Shown here in pieces: positions 8,268 through 16,958 of a DNA stretch of 64,000 nt (positions within the stretch are counted from its first letter, which is position 1; each line of letters starts with the position of its first letter). Both the position numbers and the translations under genes were made by a program. The notes under the pieces are model-generated. The model was not told where the DNA came from and did not search any database. It saw nothing but the letters and a program-made list of their open reading frames with translations. The stretch is from a virus: positions 1-64,000 of IMG/VR virus record IMGVR_UViG_3300047476_001402, one strand, 5' to 3'.

Positions 8268-9044
8268 ATGAACGAAGAATATATACTTTCGAAGGGCTGG
8301 ACAATTGATCAAGAATCATCACACTATATATGTCCTTGGGAATCCCATTTAAAATATAATATGTATAGATTAGAAGATGCTGTTTATAAACAGGATCAAC
8401 AAGATCATCTTATTACACACGGAATGTTTCCGAAAAAGATTCGATTAAATCATTTCGGATGGGGTTTGTGGTTTGTTATCAAAAATAATTCATATGGAAA
8501 ATTCGTTGCAAGTGTTGCAGATAAAGATGCTGCGGATGAATGGATTCGAGAAACAAAGGAATGGTTAAAAATCCATAAGTTTAAAGAGTATAGTTATAAA
8601 CAATTTCTCGCCGTCGAAAATATTAAAGACGATTATTTCAATAACGTCTTAATCGAAAGTAGTCACCACGGATATCATTATTATAATGTTCCAACCTTTA
8701 GAAAATATCTCAAAACTCTTTGCAAACTAATTGAACGGGATTATCCTAAAGGATTCACCGAAAAATATTGGGATGGTGAACCTGTTATACCCTCATTTGG
8801 TACAGACATTTCAAATATTCCCGAAGAATTTAAAGAGCAAGCGAAGATGCTTATAGCTCAATATAATAATAAGAAAAAAGAATACAAAGAATTGGAATGC
8901 CGAAAAAAGAGCATTAATCGTATTCTTGAATTAAAGTCTGAAGTTGATGATAATATTGCCGAAATATATTCTTTATTAAAGGAGATTAATTATTTAGGAG
9001 ATGATCATAATTTCAGTATTGAAACCCTAGAAACATTATATTGA
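8268..9044 (+). CDS. Hypothetical protein, 258 aa
   Basis: Start chosen at MNEEYILSKGW just after the promoter; a TTG at 8175 would give 289 aa. Soluble; the C-terminal 70 residues are charged and probably coiled coil. Not recognised. Confidence 0.55.
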   Translation: MNEEYILSKGWTIDQESSHYICPWESHLKYNMYRLEDAVYKQDQQDHLITHGMFPKKIRLNHFGWGLWFVIKNNSYGKFVASVADKDAADEWIRETKEWLKIHKFKEYSYKQFLAVENIKDDYFNNVLIESSHHGYHYYNVPTFRKYLKTLCKLIERDYPKGFTEKYWDGEPVIPSFGTDISNIPEEFKEQAKMLIAQYNNKKKEYKELECRKKSINRILELKSEVDDNIAEIYSLLKEINYLGDDHNFSIETLETLY

Positions 9045-9045
9045 T

Positions 9046-9429
9046 ATGGAATGGTTAGTTTTTCATACAACTTGTAGTGATGGTCATACATATAGTTATG
9101 ACAAATTTATTCCATTTCAATATAGTTCTAAGAAAGATGCTGAAGATCTGTTGTTAGATTTCGCAGATCAACTTTTAAAGAAGTATATAATGGCATTTAA
9201 TAGCGATGAATGGAATGAATATTATGATTGGCTTAAAAATAATGAATTTTTTAATAGCTGGTTCGATTTAAGTTTTAATGATTTCTGGTATCATAAAGAG
9301 CAAAACTTTTCATTCCACGGAAAATTAAAAATGGAAGATATTGGAATGGATTTTCCAGAAATCTTCACTCTTCAGGAATGGGCAGAAGCGAAAGAGGAAA
9401 AGGTGAAATATCTTCAAAAAGTCATTTGA
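9046..9429 (+). CDS. Hypothetical protein, 127 aa
   Basis: Aromatic-rich soluble protein (many Trp, Tyr, Phe, Asp). One nt after the previous stop, so co-transcribed. Its stop overlaps the -35 box of the next promoter. Not recognised. Confidence 0.5.
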   Translation: MEWLVFHTTCSDGHTYSYDKFIPFQYSSKKDAEDLLLDFADQLLKKYIMAFNSDEWNEYYDWLKNNEFFNSWFDLSFNDFWYHKEQNFSFHGKLKMEDIGMDFPEIFTLQEWAEAKEEKVKYLQKVI

Positions 9430-9453
9430 CATATCCAGTATAGAGTGTAATAT
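9426..9453 (+). promoter_or_regulatory. Sigma-70-like promoter
   Basis: TTGACA (9426-9431), 16-nt spacer, TAATAT (9448-9453). Here the leader to the ATG at 9511 is about 50 nt, unlike the leaderless promoters elsewhere. Confidence 0.6.
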
Positions 9454-9510
9454 ATGTCCGATTCCAATACGGAAGATTAAACAAAACAAACTAATAATAG
9501 AAACAACAAT

Positions 9511-9942
9511 ATGGCACGCCCAAAAAACCCAAAGAATGTCCTTGAATATACCTGCCGAGTGACAGGTCGAAAAGTCAAGACAAATCCAAAACAATTCCAC
9601 GAATATGTGGAGAAGACTGGCTTGGATTATGAAGTCGTCCTAAATAGTATGGTATCGTCCGGTCCTAACGGTGGTCGTCGTATTATCGCAGCAGAGGGGC
9701 TTACGCCTCAACAAGCTGTCGAAAAGTATGGTCTTCATCCGGTGATTGCTCATATGCTTAAATGCACCAAGAAACCTGTTCCTGTTGCCGAAACACCTAC
9801 CGAGACAGTCGTCGAAACAGTAATTCAGCCTGAATCTGCCCCTACTATTGCTATGGTATCTGCCGAGACTGTTGATACTAATGTCGTCGATGATATTGAT
9901 GATATTCTCGCCCCTGTTGATGGGGTAGAAGTCGCTGCTTAA
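9511..9942 (+). CDS. Hypothetical protein with flexible acidic tail
   Basis: 143 aa. Residues 1-85 form a basic globular part (MARPKNPKNVLEY, KCTKK); residues 86-143 are a Pro/Thr/Val/Asp-rich disordered tail. Single-gene unit with its own promoter and terminator and relatively GC-rich codon use, suggesting high expression. Role unknown. Confidence 0.65.
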   Translation: MARPKNPKNVLEYTCRVTGRKVKTNPKQFHEYVEKTGLDYEVVLNSMVSSGPNGGRRIIAAEGLTPQQAVEKYGLHPVIAHMLKCTKKPVPVAETPTETVVETVIQPESAPTIAMVSAETVDTNVVDDIDDILAPVDGVEVAA

Positions 9943-9954
9943 TAGTCAGCTTCT

Positions 9955-9993
9955 AAAAAGGCGATTAGTGTATTGTATCTAATCGCCTTTTTT
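9955..9993 (+). terminator. Intrinsic terminator
   Basis: Stem AAGGCGATTAG / CTAATCGCCTT with a 10-nt loop, followed by a run of T. Confidence 0.85.
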
Positions 9994-10004
9994 GTTTAAT
10001 TTTT

Positions 10005-10012
10005 TATAAATA
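10005..10012 (+). promoter_or_regulatory. T4-late-like promoter box TATAAATA
   Basis: TATAAATA directly after the terminator and 9 nt before the ATG at 10022. Confidence 0.55.
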
Positions 10013-10021
10013 ATTTTCAAA

Positions 10022-10291
10022 ATGAACAAAGAACAAATCAAATCAACAGTTGAAGAACTCGCAGCAGATGCTCTTATTGAAATATCTTCTAGGAAATTGA
10101 GAAAACTTGTAAATCTCGTCACCGAACTATCTGATGATAGTGATATTACTCTTGAAGAAATTAAAGAGGATATCCAAGTTATTGCAGGCGATGATGCGGA
10201 TGATTGGGACGAGTTCACAGAAGAACTTGCCAATTTTATTCTTTTCATTGATGAAGAAACCCAAATTGAAGAAAGCGAAGAGGATGATTGA
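10022..10291 (+). CDS. Acidic small protein
   Basis: 89 aa, strongly acidic, helical (ELSDDSDITLEEIKEDI), like several highly expressed phage small proteins. Overlaps the next ORF. Function unknown. Confidence 0.55.
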   Translation: MNKEQIKSTVEELAADALIEISSRKLRKLVNLVTELSDDSDITLEEIKEDIQVIAGDDADDWDEFTEELANFILFIDEETQIEESEEDD

Positions 10292-10484
10292 TCTTGATGA
10301 AGTTAACGTAATTGAACTTGTAGGTGGTCCACGCTGCGGTGATATGTTTAAGTTGGATGAATCATCTGATTTAGATGTTTTTGATGTTCCTTATGAAATT
10401 GTCGGTAAAGGTGGTAAAGTTCATAAGTTTGAAGCACAGTACACAAAACGAATGGACGGAAAAGCACAGTATTGTGGAGGATAA
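10284..10484 (+). CDS. Hypothetical protein, 66 aa
   Basis: Starts MIDLDEVNV within the end of the previous gene. GGPRCGDMF and YCGG segments. Not recognised. Confidence 0.5.
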   Translation: MIDLDEVNVIELVGGPRCGDMFKLDESSDLDVFDVPYEIVGKGGKVHKFEAQYTKRMDGKAQYCGG

Positions 10485-10485
10485 T

Positions 10486-10611
10486 ATGAAAGCATCCTTA
10501 AAGTGTAAAACCCCAGCAAAAGCACAAGTGAATTACCGCAAACACCAACGCACGATTATGAACAGAACTGAACGGCGTATTGGAAAGAGTTGTGTAGATC
10601 GCGAAGAATAG
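10486..10611 (+). CDS. Small basic protein
   Basis: 41 aa, Lys/Arg-rich (KAQVNYRKHQR, NRTERRIGK), starts 1 nt after the previous stop. Possibly nucleic-acid binding. Confidence 0.5.
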   Translation: MKASLKCKTPAKAQVNYRKHQRTIMNRTERRIGKSCVDREE

Positions 10612-10614
10612 TGG

Positions 10615-10642
10615 TTGACTTGCTACGTTCATGTGCGATAAT
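10615..10642 (+). promoter_or_regulatory. Leaderless sigma-70-like promoter
   Basis: TTGACT (10615-10620), 16-nt spacer, GATAAT (10637-10642), then 5 nt to the ATG at 10648. Confidence 0.7.
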
Positions 10643-10647
10643 TTATA

Positions 10648-10872
10648 ATGCGTACTGCTAATTGGACATTCAAGTGGAGGATAATTTCTTGGGAAGCACT
10701 CAGTCTTGGATTACAGAAATGGTATTTTCTACCTTTAATAAAAGCTGATTGGGAAACTCCTACCAGTGGATGGAATGGTAATTATGACGATACTCAAAAA
10801 GTGATATTGAGTATTGCATGGCTTACTGCATATGTAGAATTTACTATAACACCTAACAGCATCACATCTTAA
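10648..10872 (+). CDS. Trp-rich small protein
   Basis: 74 aa with eight Trp. Similar Trp-rich small proteins of unknown role occur in many phages. Possibly membrane-associated. Confidence 0.5.
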   Translation: MRTANWTFKWRIISWEALSLGLQKWYFLPLIKADWETPTSGWNGNYDDTQKVILSIAWLTAYVEFTITPNSITS

Positions 10873-10876
10873 AATT

Positions 10877-11383
10877 ATGAATTATATTAAAAAAGCCCTA
10901 GATTTTGCCCGAATCGCGCATGAAGGACAATTTCGCCGAGATGGAAAACCCTATTTCACGCATGTAGAAGCGGTTGCCAATAAAGTATCAACAGATTGGC
11001 TTTCGTTTACTGCTTATATAGGAAGAGCTGAATTGTATGAACATAAACATAATGTAGTTGCTGCGGGTTTTCTTCACGATGTGATTGAAGATTGTGGCAT
11101 AACGAAGGAACAACTTCTAACTGCTGGATTTTCGGTTTTGACTGTTGAAATTGTAGATGCGCTTACAAAGAAAGAAGGAGAAACATATTTCGACTTTATT
11201 ATGAGAATTCATAATGGTGGACCGTTTCGTGAGGGGGTGGTAGCAGTTAAATTGGCCGATCTTTGGCATAATATGAACGATAACCCTAAAGAAGGTTCAT
11301 TACTTGACAAATATCGTCTTGCCGAATACATCTTACAGAGTTCCAAACCAACAGGTTCGAGAGTTCTATTATGCAATTTATAA
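10877..11383 (+). CDS. HD-domain (p)ppGpp hydrolase-like protein
   Basis: 168 aa. Shows the RelA/SpoT-type HD layout: AHEGQFRRDGKPYFTH at residues 14-29, GFLHDVIED near 74 (the HD pair), and VKLADLWHNM near 135. Like stand-alone MESH1-type hydrolases there is no synthetase domain. The family removes pyrophosphate from the alarmone (p)ppGpp, which would blunt the host stringent response. Activity on other nucleotides is possible. Confidence 0.75.
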   Translation: MNYIKKALDFARIAHEGQFRRDGKPYFTHVEAVANKVSTDWLSFTAYIGRAELYEHKHNVVAAGFLHDVIEDCGITKEQLLTAGFSVLTVEIVDALTKKEGETYFDFIMRIHNGGPFREGVVAVKLADLWHNMNDNPKEGSLLDKYRLAEYILQSSKPTGSRVLLCNL

Positions 11384-11404
11384 ACAATTTTACTACATTG
11401 AATC

Positions 11405-12151
11405 ATGAATGCATTTATTGACGACAACCTAAAAGGTTGGATGAATAAGAAAACTATGGTAGAAGGTCTAGAAAAGGCTGGATACTTCATACGTTATCTT
11501 GATAATAATTTGCTCAGTAATGTTGGAGGCTGGGATAAAGAGGATTTTCTTAAAGAATTCTCTGTATTCTACGGAAATGTCGGATTTATTCGAAAGGTCG
11601 TTGCGGAATTAGATTATACTCCGCGATGGATCGGTCATGTTCCTGATGATCTTCTAGCTCTGGCACGGAGAGAAATCAAAACGGAATCTATTGGGGAAGT
11701 TTTTAAATCTAAAGTTCCTAAATTTATCAAGCCTATCCCTGAAAAGGGGAAGAGTTTTGATGGGTTTGTATATAAGGCAGATCAATTAGATTCTCTATAT
11801 GTTGCCAATTATTTTATTACGGGCGATGAAGAGGTAATCACAAGTGAAGTGGTTAATTTTGTTTCTGAATGGCGTTGTTATATCTGTAATGGTGAAATCC
11901 TTGATGGAAAGCATTATAGAGGAGACTTTAAAGTTTTTCCTAATTATGAAGTTACAGAATTGGCAATTAAAACGTGGAAAGATGCACCTGTTGCATGGAG
12001 TTGCGATTTAGGTATTACAGATAAAGGAACTACTTGTATTGTAGAATGTAATGATGTAATGTCTTTGGGCATGTATGGACTGGCACCACATAAAGCTGCA
12101 TATATGCTTGAAAAACGTTGGGAACAAATCCACAAAAATAAAGCACTATGA
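11405..12151 (+). CDS. ATP-grasp domain protein (DUF4343-like)
   Basis: 248 aa. The C-terminal half has the ATP-grasp pattern: KFIKPIPEKGKSFDGFVY (ATP-binding Lys), VNFVSEWRCYICNGEIL, then SCDLGITDKG and VECNDVMSLGMYGL with the metal-binding Glu/Asn. ATP-grasp enzymes join a carboxylate to an amine or thiol. The substrate is unknown; such proteins are frequent in large phages. Confidence 0.7.
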   Translation: MNAFIDDNLKGWMNKKTMVEGLEKAGYFIRYLDNNLLSNVGGWDKEDFLKEFSVFYGNVGFIRKVVAELDYTPRWIGHVPDDLLALARREIKTESIGEVFKSKVPKFIKPIPEKGKSFDGFVYKADQLDSLYVANYFITGDEEVITSEVVNFVSEWRCYICNGEILDGKHYRGDFKVFPNYEVTELAIKTWKDAPVAWSCDLGITDKGTTCIVECNDVMSLGMYGLAPHKAAYMLEKRWEQIHKNKAL

Positions 12152-12396
12152 ATATTGTTGATATTGTGATAAATTTTTTTAATAACTTATATGAGAAGTG
12201 GTTTCCTGTTAAAGCGCCACCTCCTAAGTGGAAATTAGAACCAGATCATAGAGGGACGTATAGATTATATTGTTGGAATACTAATTATTCTAGGTATGAG
12301 TATGTGACAGGTCTTGTCAAAGACGAACAAGATGCCAAGAACTTTATTGCCAATATGGAACGGAATAATATTTATTTAGACGATTTAGATGATTAA
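12148..12396 (+). CDS. Hypothetical protein, 82 aa
   Basis: Overlaps the previous stop (ATGA). Amphipathic N terminus, Pro-rich linker (VKAPPPKWK), then a small beta-rich domain. Not recognised. Confidence 0.5.
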   Translation: MNIVDIVINFFNNLYEKWFPVKAPPPKWKLEPDHRGTYRLYCWNTNYSRYEYVTGLVKDEQDAKNFIANMERNNIYLDDLDD

Positions 12397-12398
12397 TT

Positions 12399-12635
12399 AT
12401 GAAACTGTTGAACGATGCTGGTGAAGAGGTGCTAATTACTCCTAGAATGGAGTTTCTTTTAGAATTATCCAGTAAATATGCACAAGATATGAAATTCAAA
12501 TATATCAGTGCAGAAATGGTCCTTTTAGGAATGGTTGATCTTCCCGATAGTATTGTTCTCAGGACATTACAATCTTTTGGGGTGAACAAAGAAACTATAA
12601 CAGAGGCATATAAAGATTACGGAATTATTGATTAA
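12399..12635 (+). CDS. Hypothetical protein, 78 aa
   Basis: Helical; residues 15-70 recall the repeat fold of Clp N-terminal domains (ALELSSKYAQDM-like sequence, ISAEMVLLGM), where A-x-x-A helices bind substrates. That comparison is by eye only. Confidence 0.5.
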   Translation: MKLLNDAGEEVLITPRMEFLLELSSKYAQDMKFKYISAEMVLLGMVDLPDSIVLRTLQSFGVNKETITEAYKDYGIID

Positions 12636-12880
12636 TGAAGTTTGATCATATTGCACGAATTTGGTGGACCGATTTTGGAACAAAAGATATTTCTTTTGGT
12701 ATTCATATTTGTTGGGCCGGAAGAATTGACTTGCATATCTGGACTGGTATGCTATCGTTAGGAAACGTTCCGATTTATGAAAAGATTGATCGAAATGGTA
12801 AAAAGTTATTAGCCGTTAGTAATTCTTTTCATATAGACATAACAAAAACCAGTAACATGAGAGCAGGAGTACCACGTTAA
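12635..12880 (+). CDS. Hypothetical protein, 81 aa
   Basis: Overlaps the previous stop (TAATG). Beta-rich with several Trp, similar in style to small conserved phage proteins. Function unknown. Confidence 0.5.
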   Translation: MKFDHIARIWWTDFGTKDISFGIHICWAGRIDLHIWTGMLSLGNVPIYEKIDRNGKKLLAVSNSFHIDITKTSNMRAGVPR

Positions 12881-13390
12881 ATGCTAGATTACCTACAAGC
12901 AGGAGAAATCCGTCGAAAATACCCAGAAATTCTTAGTCGTCAAAATATAGACAATATTATTAAGGAATGGGATGATGCGGGAATTGAACGAGTGGACATG
13001 CTTAAATGGTCCTCTATGTTCGATATGAAGTCGCATAGGTTAGATATTTCTGAAATGGAATTAACATTGAGAGCATATGCTCATTTTTATTTCAAAGATT
13101 TGGCACCTTGTGGAAAAAGGAAATTCTATGGAATGTTAGGTGTGGTTCATTTTGAAAACCTAACTGAATATCGAAATCCGTATGATGTTGAAAAGGAGAC
13201 CTATGATTTGCGTTTAACTATAGGTAGAGAATGGTTGGATAAATGTAAAGCACTGGACGCAAAGGAGTTATCTGATGCATTTAAAACTATGAGGGAAATT
13301 CGCAAAGAATCGCGAGCAAAATATCCATGTCCAAAACCTCGTTGGGAAAGTAAATTGGATAAATTGGCAGATGAATATATTTTAAAATAA
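12881..13390 (+). CDS. Hypothetical protein, 169 aa
   Basis: Soluble mostly helical protein without recognised motifs. Directly abuts thyX, whose ATG overlaps its stop (TAATG). Confidence 0.5.
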   Translation: MLDYLQAGEIRRKYPEILSRQNIDNIIKEWDDAGIERVDMLKWSSMFDMKSHRLDISEMELTLRAYAHFYFKDLAPCGKRKFYGMLGVVHFENLTEYRNPYDVEKETYDLRLTIGREWLDKCKALDAKELSDAFKTMREIRKESRAKYPCPKPRWESKLDKLADEYILK

Positions 13391-14034
13391 TGAAAGTAGA
13401 ACTATTAACCCATTTTGGGTCAGATTTGATGGTGGTAAATGTTGCCAAGGTTTCCTATAATAAAGAGAGTGTCGAAGTCGGTCATAAAGAGGAACGTCTT
13501 CTAAAATTCTTGGCAGAACATAAGCATACGACACCCTTCCGGCATCCACAATTGCAATTCAGAGTCGAATGCCCCATCTTCGTAGAAAGACAGTTATTCA
13601 CTCATCAAATCGGATGGGCACGAAATTCTATTTCAGGAAGATATGTGGATTTTTCTGACACTTATTGGATTCCCGAAAGATTCCGGTATCAATCAAAAGA
13701 TTCTAAACAAGGAAGTGCGGGAGAGCTATCAGATGAAGATAACCAATATTTTATTGACAAGTTTAATAAAATTGTAGAGCAGTCGCAAGCACTATATAAA
13801 GAAATGTCTGAATTCGGTATTGCAAAAGAGCTTTGTCGAGTTCATCTACCGCTCGCACTAGAAACGAAGTTTATTTGGACTGGAAGTTTTCATGCATTTA
13901 CACATCTTTGTGCATTGCGACTAAAATCTGATGCTCAGGCTGAAACTAGGGATTGTGTAGGGCAGATGTTACAAGCAGTGAAAGATATTCCCAAAAATCC
14001 TTTTAAATTTTCATTAAGTGCGTTTGGATTATGA
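13390..14034 (+). CDS. thyX: Flavin-dependent thymidylate synthase
   Basis: 214 aa, normal for ThyX. HTTPFRHPQLQF at residues 36-47 and the signature IGWARNSISGRYVD near 77-90 match the ThyX motif (RHRxxSxNxxSxRY), although the first Arg-His are replaced by Ile-Gly. Catalyses FAD- and folate-dependent methylation of dUMP to dTMP. With nrdAB it supplies DNA precursors. Confidence 0.9.
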   Translation: MKVELLTHFGSDLMVVNVAKVSYNKESVEVGHKEERLLKFLAEHKHTTPFRHPQLQFRVECPIFVERQLFTHQIGWARNSISGRYVDFSDTYWIPERFRYQSKDSKQGSAGELSDEDNQYFIDKFNKIVEQSQALYKEMSEFGIAKELCRVHLPLALETKFIWTGSFHAFTHLCALRLKSDAQAETRDCVGQMLQAVKDIPKNPFKFSLSAFGL

Positions 14035-14438
14035 AAACCTATCTTGAATATAAACTAATCAAGACTAAAAGGCGCTTAACCTTTGAAATCCTTTACCAGG
14101 ATATGCGATTTTGTGGAAAGTCGGACGATGATTATCTAACATTTCGTGCATCTAATGGAATAGAGATTATTTCCCGTAGTCGTATGGATATTCAGACTGA
14201 TCGGTTATGGTTACTTGGCTGTGGACCTGATGAACGTTCAGGAAGTATGGTGTTTTCTTCCGATGAAAAGCGTGATAAAATGTTTGATTTATTTCAAGCT
14301 GCATTGTATGAATGGGCACAGAGTTGTGAACAATTCGAAGAGGATGAAGAAATAGATGCTGTTCGATGGCAATCGGGGAAAGATGAATACGACCATCACT
14401 TTTATGTCGGAAAATGTAACACCGAACATTCATTCTAA
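14031..14438 (+). CDS. Hypothetical protein, 135 aa
   Basis: Overlaps the thyX stop (ATGA). Soluble, no recognised motif. Confidence 0.5.
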   Translation: MKTYLEYKLIKTKRRLTFEILYQDMRFCGKSDDDYLTFRASNGIEIISRSRMDIQTDRLWLLGCGPDERSGSMVFSSDEKRDKMFDLFQAALYEWAQSCEQFEEDEEIDAVRWQSGKDEYDHHFYVGKCNTEHSF

Positions 14439-14574
14439 TATTTTCAAGGTTTTCAAAAAGTTGAAAACCTATAGAAATGTTAAGAAATATCTAAGGTTCT
14501 GGGGATTTACTCGTTCTGAACAAGACTTGATAATAAAAATGTACAAAGACGCTGGACATTCGCTGATAGGGTGA
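14404..14574 (+). CDS. Small basic protein
   Basis: 56 aa if started at MSENVTPN, overlapping the previous gene by 35 nt; earlier in-frame ATGs exist. Lys/Arg-rich helix (VFKKLKTYRNVKKYLRFWG). Unknown. Confidence 0.4.
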   Translation: MSENVTPNIHSNIFKVFKKLKTYRNVKKYLRFWGFTRSEQDLIIKMYKDAGHSLIG

Positions 14575-14597
14575 TATAATGATAAAACATGGGGTAG

Positions 14598-14915
14598 ATG
14601 CAGATGAAAATAATTTTTTTACGTTTTTTCAAAAACTTATTCTTGAAATTTTTACGATTTATCAGAAATGTAGTCACTTTCTTGTGGAAGGAATGGGCTA
14701 TTCCAGTCGCAGCATTGTTGGTTGTTCATAACATCCTTTGGATACTAGGATGGATCGGCATACTAATAGGTATTCCTGCTCCGGTGAATAACTCTTTAGG
14801 CCCTGAGCTTGGATTAGGATATATTATTATCATTATTCCGATGTTAGTAACTATTTTCGTATTTATTATCTATGAATTTATGTTTTGGCTTCGTGAAATT
14901 TGGAAAAACTCTTAA
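14598..14915 (+). CDS. Membrane protein
   Basis: 105 aa with hydrophobic helices at about 34-60 and 70-98 and a basic N terminus. Two-pass membrane protein. Function unknown. Confidence 0.55.
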   Translation: MQMKIIFLRFFKNLFLKFLRFIRNVVTFLWKEWAIPVAALLVVHNILWILGWIGILIGIPAPVNNSLGPELGLGYIIIIIPMLVTIFVFIIYEFMFWLREIWKNS

Positions 14916-14918
14916 TAT

Positions 14919-15152
14919 ATGAAAATAATTGAATTTGTAACAAAAGAAAATACTGCTCATTTCTCTCATTATCGGAATGGTAATCTGTTCTATAATATTC
15001 GTAGAGACAAAACTATTGAACATTATCAATTTCCAATTCCTATTGAAGATTTACAGAATGGGACTGTTCATGATGTTGAAAAATCTATTATGGTGATGCG
15101 GTATATTCGCAAAGCTATAGAAGACGGAACCCTAATTAAACTCGATGTATGA
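14919..15152 (+). CDS. Hypothetical protein, 77 aa
   Basis: Small soluble protein; stop overlaps the next start (ATGA). Not recognised. Confidence 0.5.
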   Translation: MKIIEFVTKENTAHFSHYRNGNLFYNIRRDKTIEHYQFPIPIEDLQNGTVHDVEKSIMVMRYIRKAIEDGTLIKLDV

Positions 15153-15460
15153 AAAGTTTATATTCCCAGCGATTTGCCAAGATTTGGGCACAGATTAAAT
15201 GTGTTCGCACTGCCCCTGATATAGCAACGCAGGACGAATATAGAAAATATAATCGAAATCTTCTAAGGACTTCCCGAAAGGGGAGATACTTAATTAGATT
15301 TGTTCAGATGACTTATAAACCATATATAAGTTGTGGGTGGCAAGATGACGGATGGCTTTCTACGTGCGAAAGCCGAAAAGATGCACAGTGGTTTTCTAAA
15401 AAGGAAGTAGATGAATTCAAACAACGTTATGGTGAAATATTCCAAGCAGTGAAACGATGA
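15149..15460 (+). CDS. Hypothetical protein, 103 aa
   Basis: Arg/Lys-rich, soluble, possibly nucleic-acid binding. Stop overlaps the next start (ATGA). Confidence 0.5.
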   Translation: MKSLYSQRFAKIWAQIKCVRTAPDIATQDEYRKYNRNLLRTSRKGRYLIRFVQMTYKPYISCGWQDDGWLSTCESRKDAQWFSKKEVDEFKQRYGEIFQAVKR

Positions 15461-15627
15461 ATAATACTGTAAAACATAGGTTTGGAATCTTCATCAAAGT
15501 TTGGGATTCAATAGAAATGAAAACTTATAAATCTTTACATCTCTCATTTATGACTCGAAAAGACTGTGATGAATTCTTAGAGAAGTATAGAGATTTAAAT
15601 TTTTACATAAAATCAGAAAATAATTAA
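15457..15627 (+). CDS. Hypothetical protein, 56 aa
   Basis: Starts MNNTVKHRFG in an ATGA overlap and ends 1 nt before the nucleotidyltransferase gene. Soluble; no family recognised. Confidence 0.5.
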   Translation: MNNTVKHRFGIFIKVWDSIEMKTYKSLHLSFMTRKDCDEFLEKYRDLNFYIKSENN

Positions 15628-15628
15628 A

Positions 15629-16657
15629 ATGGGCGGCGCATTATTTCAGAACGAACGAATGAATAGAGAAACATATGATCGTGTTTCTCAGATTGTCATT
15701 GAAAAACTTTCCCCTCGGAAAGTACTAATCCCCGAATCTTTTCTTGACAAAGAAGATTACGGTGATATCGATTTTGTGTTGCCTTATCCTATCATGGATA
15801 AGGAGGAAGTTAAACAACTATTCAGTATTACCGACGATGATATACATATTAATACCTCTGTTGTATCCATTAATTACATGGGTGTTCAATGCGACTTATG
15901 CTTTCATTCTGAAGAAAATGTATTAACGGCATATCAATATATGCGTAATAGTGATTGCAGCAATATGGTAGGTGTGATGTTTCGTGACTCATTAGGCTAT
16001 AGATTGACGCATAAAGGGCTTGTATACCCGGTTAAATTCGCACATGATGATGCACTAGGAGAGGTCTTAGTGTCGAAGAATTTTCGAAAGATTTTAGAGT
16101 TCATTGATTTAGACTATGATCAATGGTTGACAGGTTTCAAAAATCCCGAAGAACTTTTCTCTTGGATTACAAAATCGAAGTATTTTAATGCAGAAGCATT
16201 TAAGTTCGAAAATCTGAACCATGAGAACCGCACAAGAAATCGTAAAAGAAAAGTCTATGCAGAATTTGTCGAGTGGTTATTGAATAAAGAATTTAAAAAT
16301 TACGAAGGCACCATTAATAAACAAGAACATCTTTTTCGAGGAATGTTCCATTTCTATGAAGAAGTCCATTATCCTCATATGGGAAATTGGACTGAACAGA
16401 TTCAACCCTTAATTGAGCAAAGATATTATTGGGAAAAGGCGAGAAACACCTTCAACGGCTCTATTATTCAAGAACTGACAGGTGCAAGCGGTCCTGAACT
16501 TGGTAAAATCTTGAGAGAGTTTAATGAGTATCTAAAGAGTACATATCACTTGACGAAAACGCAAGGTTGGGGTAGTATCACCTACTTTGTGGCCGATAAA
16601 ACCAAAAAAGAGATGATTAAAATATTCAACAACTGGTATAAAACATATGAACATTAA
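15629..16657 (+). CDS. Nucleotidyltransferase related to CCA-adding enzymes
   Basis: 342 aa. YGDIDFVLP at residues 43-51 is the polymerase-beta-type catalytic motif (metal-binding Asp-x-Asp). The C-terminal segment FNGSIIQELTGASGPELGKIL (split here as FNGSIIQEL and TGASGPELGKIL) resembles the tRNA-binding tail of CCA-adding enzymes. This would add or repair tRNA 3' CCA, fitting phage tRNAs lacking encoded CCA. Another nucleotidyltransferase activity is possible. Confidence 0.55.
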   Translation: MGGALFQNERMNRETYDRVSQIVIEKLSPRKVLIPESFLDKEDYGDIDFVLPYPIMDKEEVKQLFSITDDDIHINTSVVSINYMGVQCDLCFHSEENVLTAYQYMRNSDCSNMVGVMFRDSLGYRLTHKGLVYPVKFAHDDALGEVLVSKNFRKILEFIDLDYDQWLTGFKNPEELFSWITKSKYFNAEAFKFENLNHENRTRNRKRKVYAEFVEWLLNKEFKNYEGTINKQEHLFRGMFHFYEEVHYPHMGNWTEQIQPLIEQRYYWEKARNTFNGSIIQELTGASGPELGKILREFNEYLKSTYHLTKTQGWGSITYFVADKTKKEMIKIFNNWYKTYEH

Positions 16658-16958
16658 GAAATTGATCCTAACAAATATAATCTGTATTACCTTATACAAC
16701 ATTCTACATTCTATTTTTGGTATTTTGTTACCAATTCTAGTGATCTGGTTTTTTATGGCATATCTTGCAAATAAGGTACATTGCAAGTTTAACAGAAATT
16801 CTCTGTTTTTTGATGAAATCTCAATCATTCTAGGATATGCACTAGGACCGGTTTTATTCCTTATTGTTGGTATAGAACAGTGGGACTTAATCAAGTCTAA
16901 ATGGAATTGTATCAGCATCCGTAGTCCCTTTACATGGAATAAAAAAGAAGATGAATAA
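16647..16958 (+). CDS. Small membrane protein, GP-motif family
   Basis: 103 aa, N-terminal transmembrane segment with adjacent second helix and a third segment with LGPVLFL. Paralogue of the next gene and of 782-1326. Function unknown. Confidence 0.6.
   Translation: MNIKKLILTNIICITLYNILHSIFGILLPILVIWFFMAYLANKVHCKFNRNSLFFDEISIILGYALGPVLFLIVGIEQWDLIKSKWNCISIRSPFTWNKKEDE

Noticed and set aside
14578-14715. 45-aa ORF starting MIKHGVDAD
   Set aside because: Overlaps the better membrane-protein ORF at 14598-14915 over most of its length.
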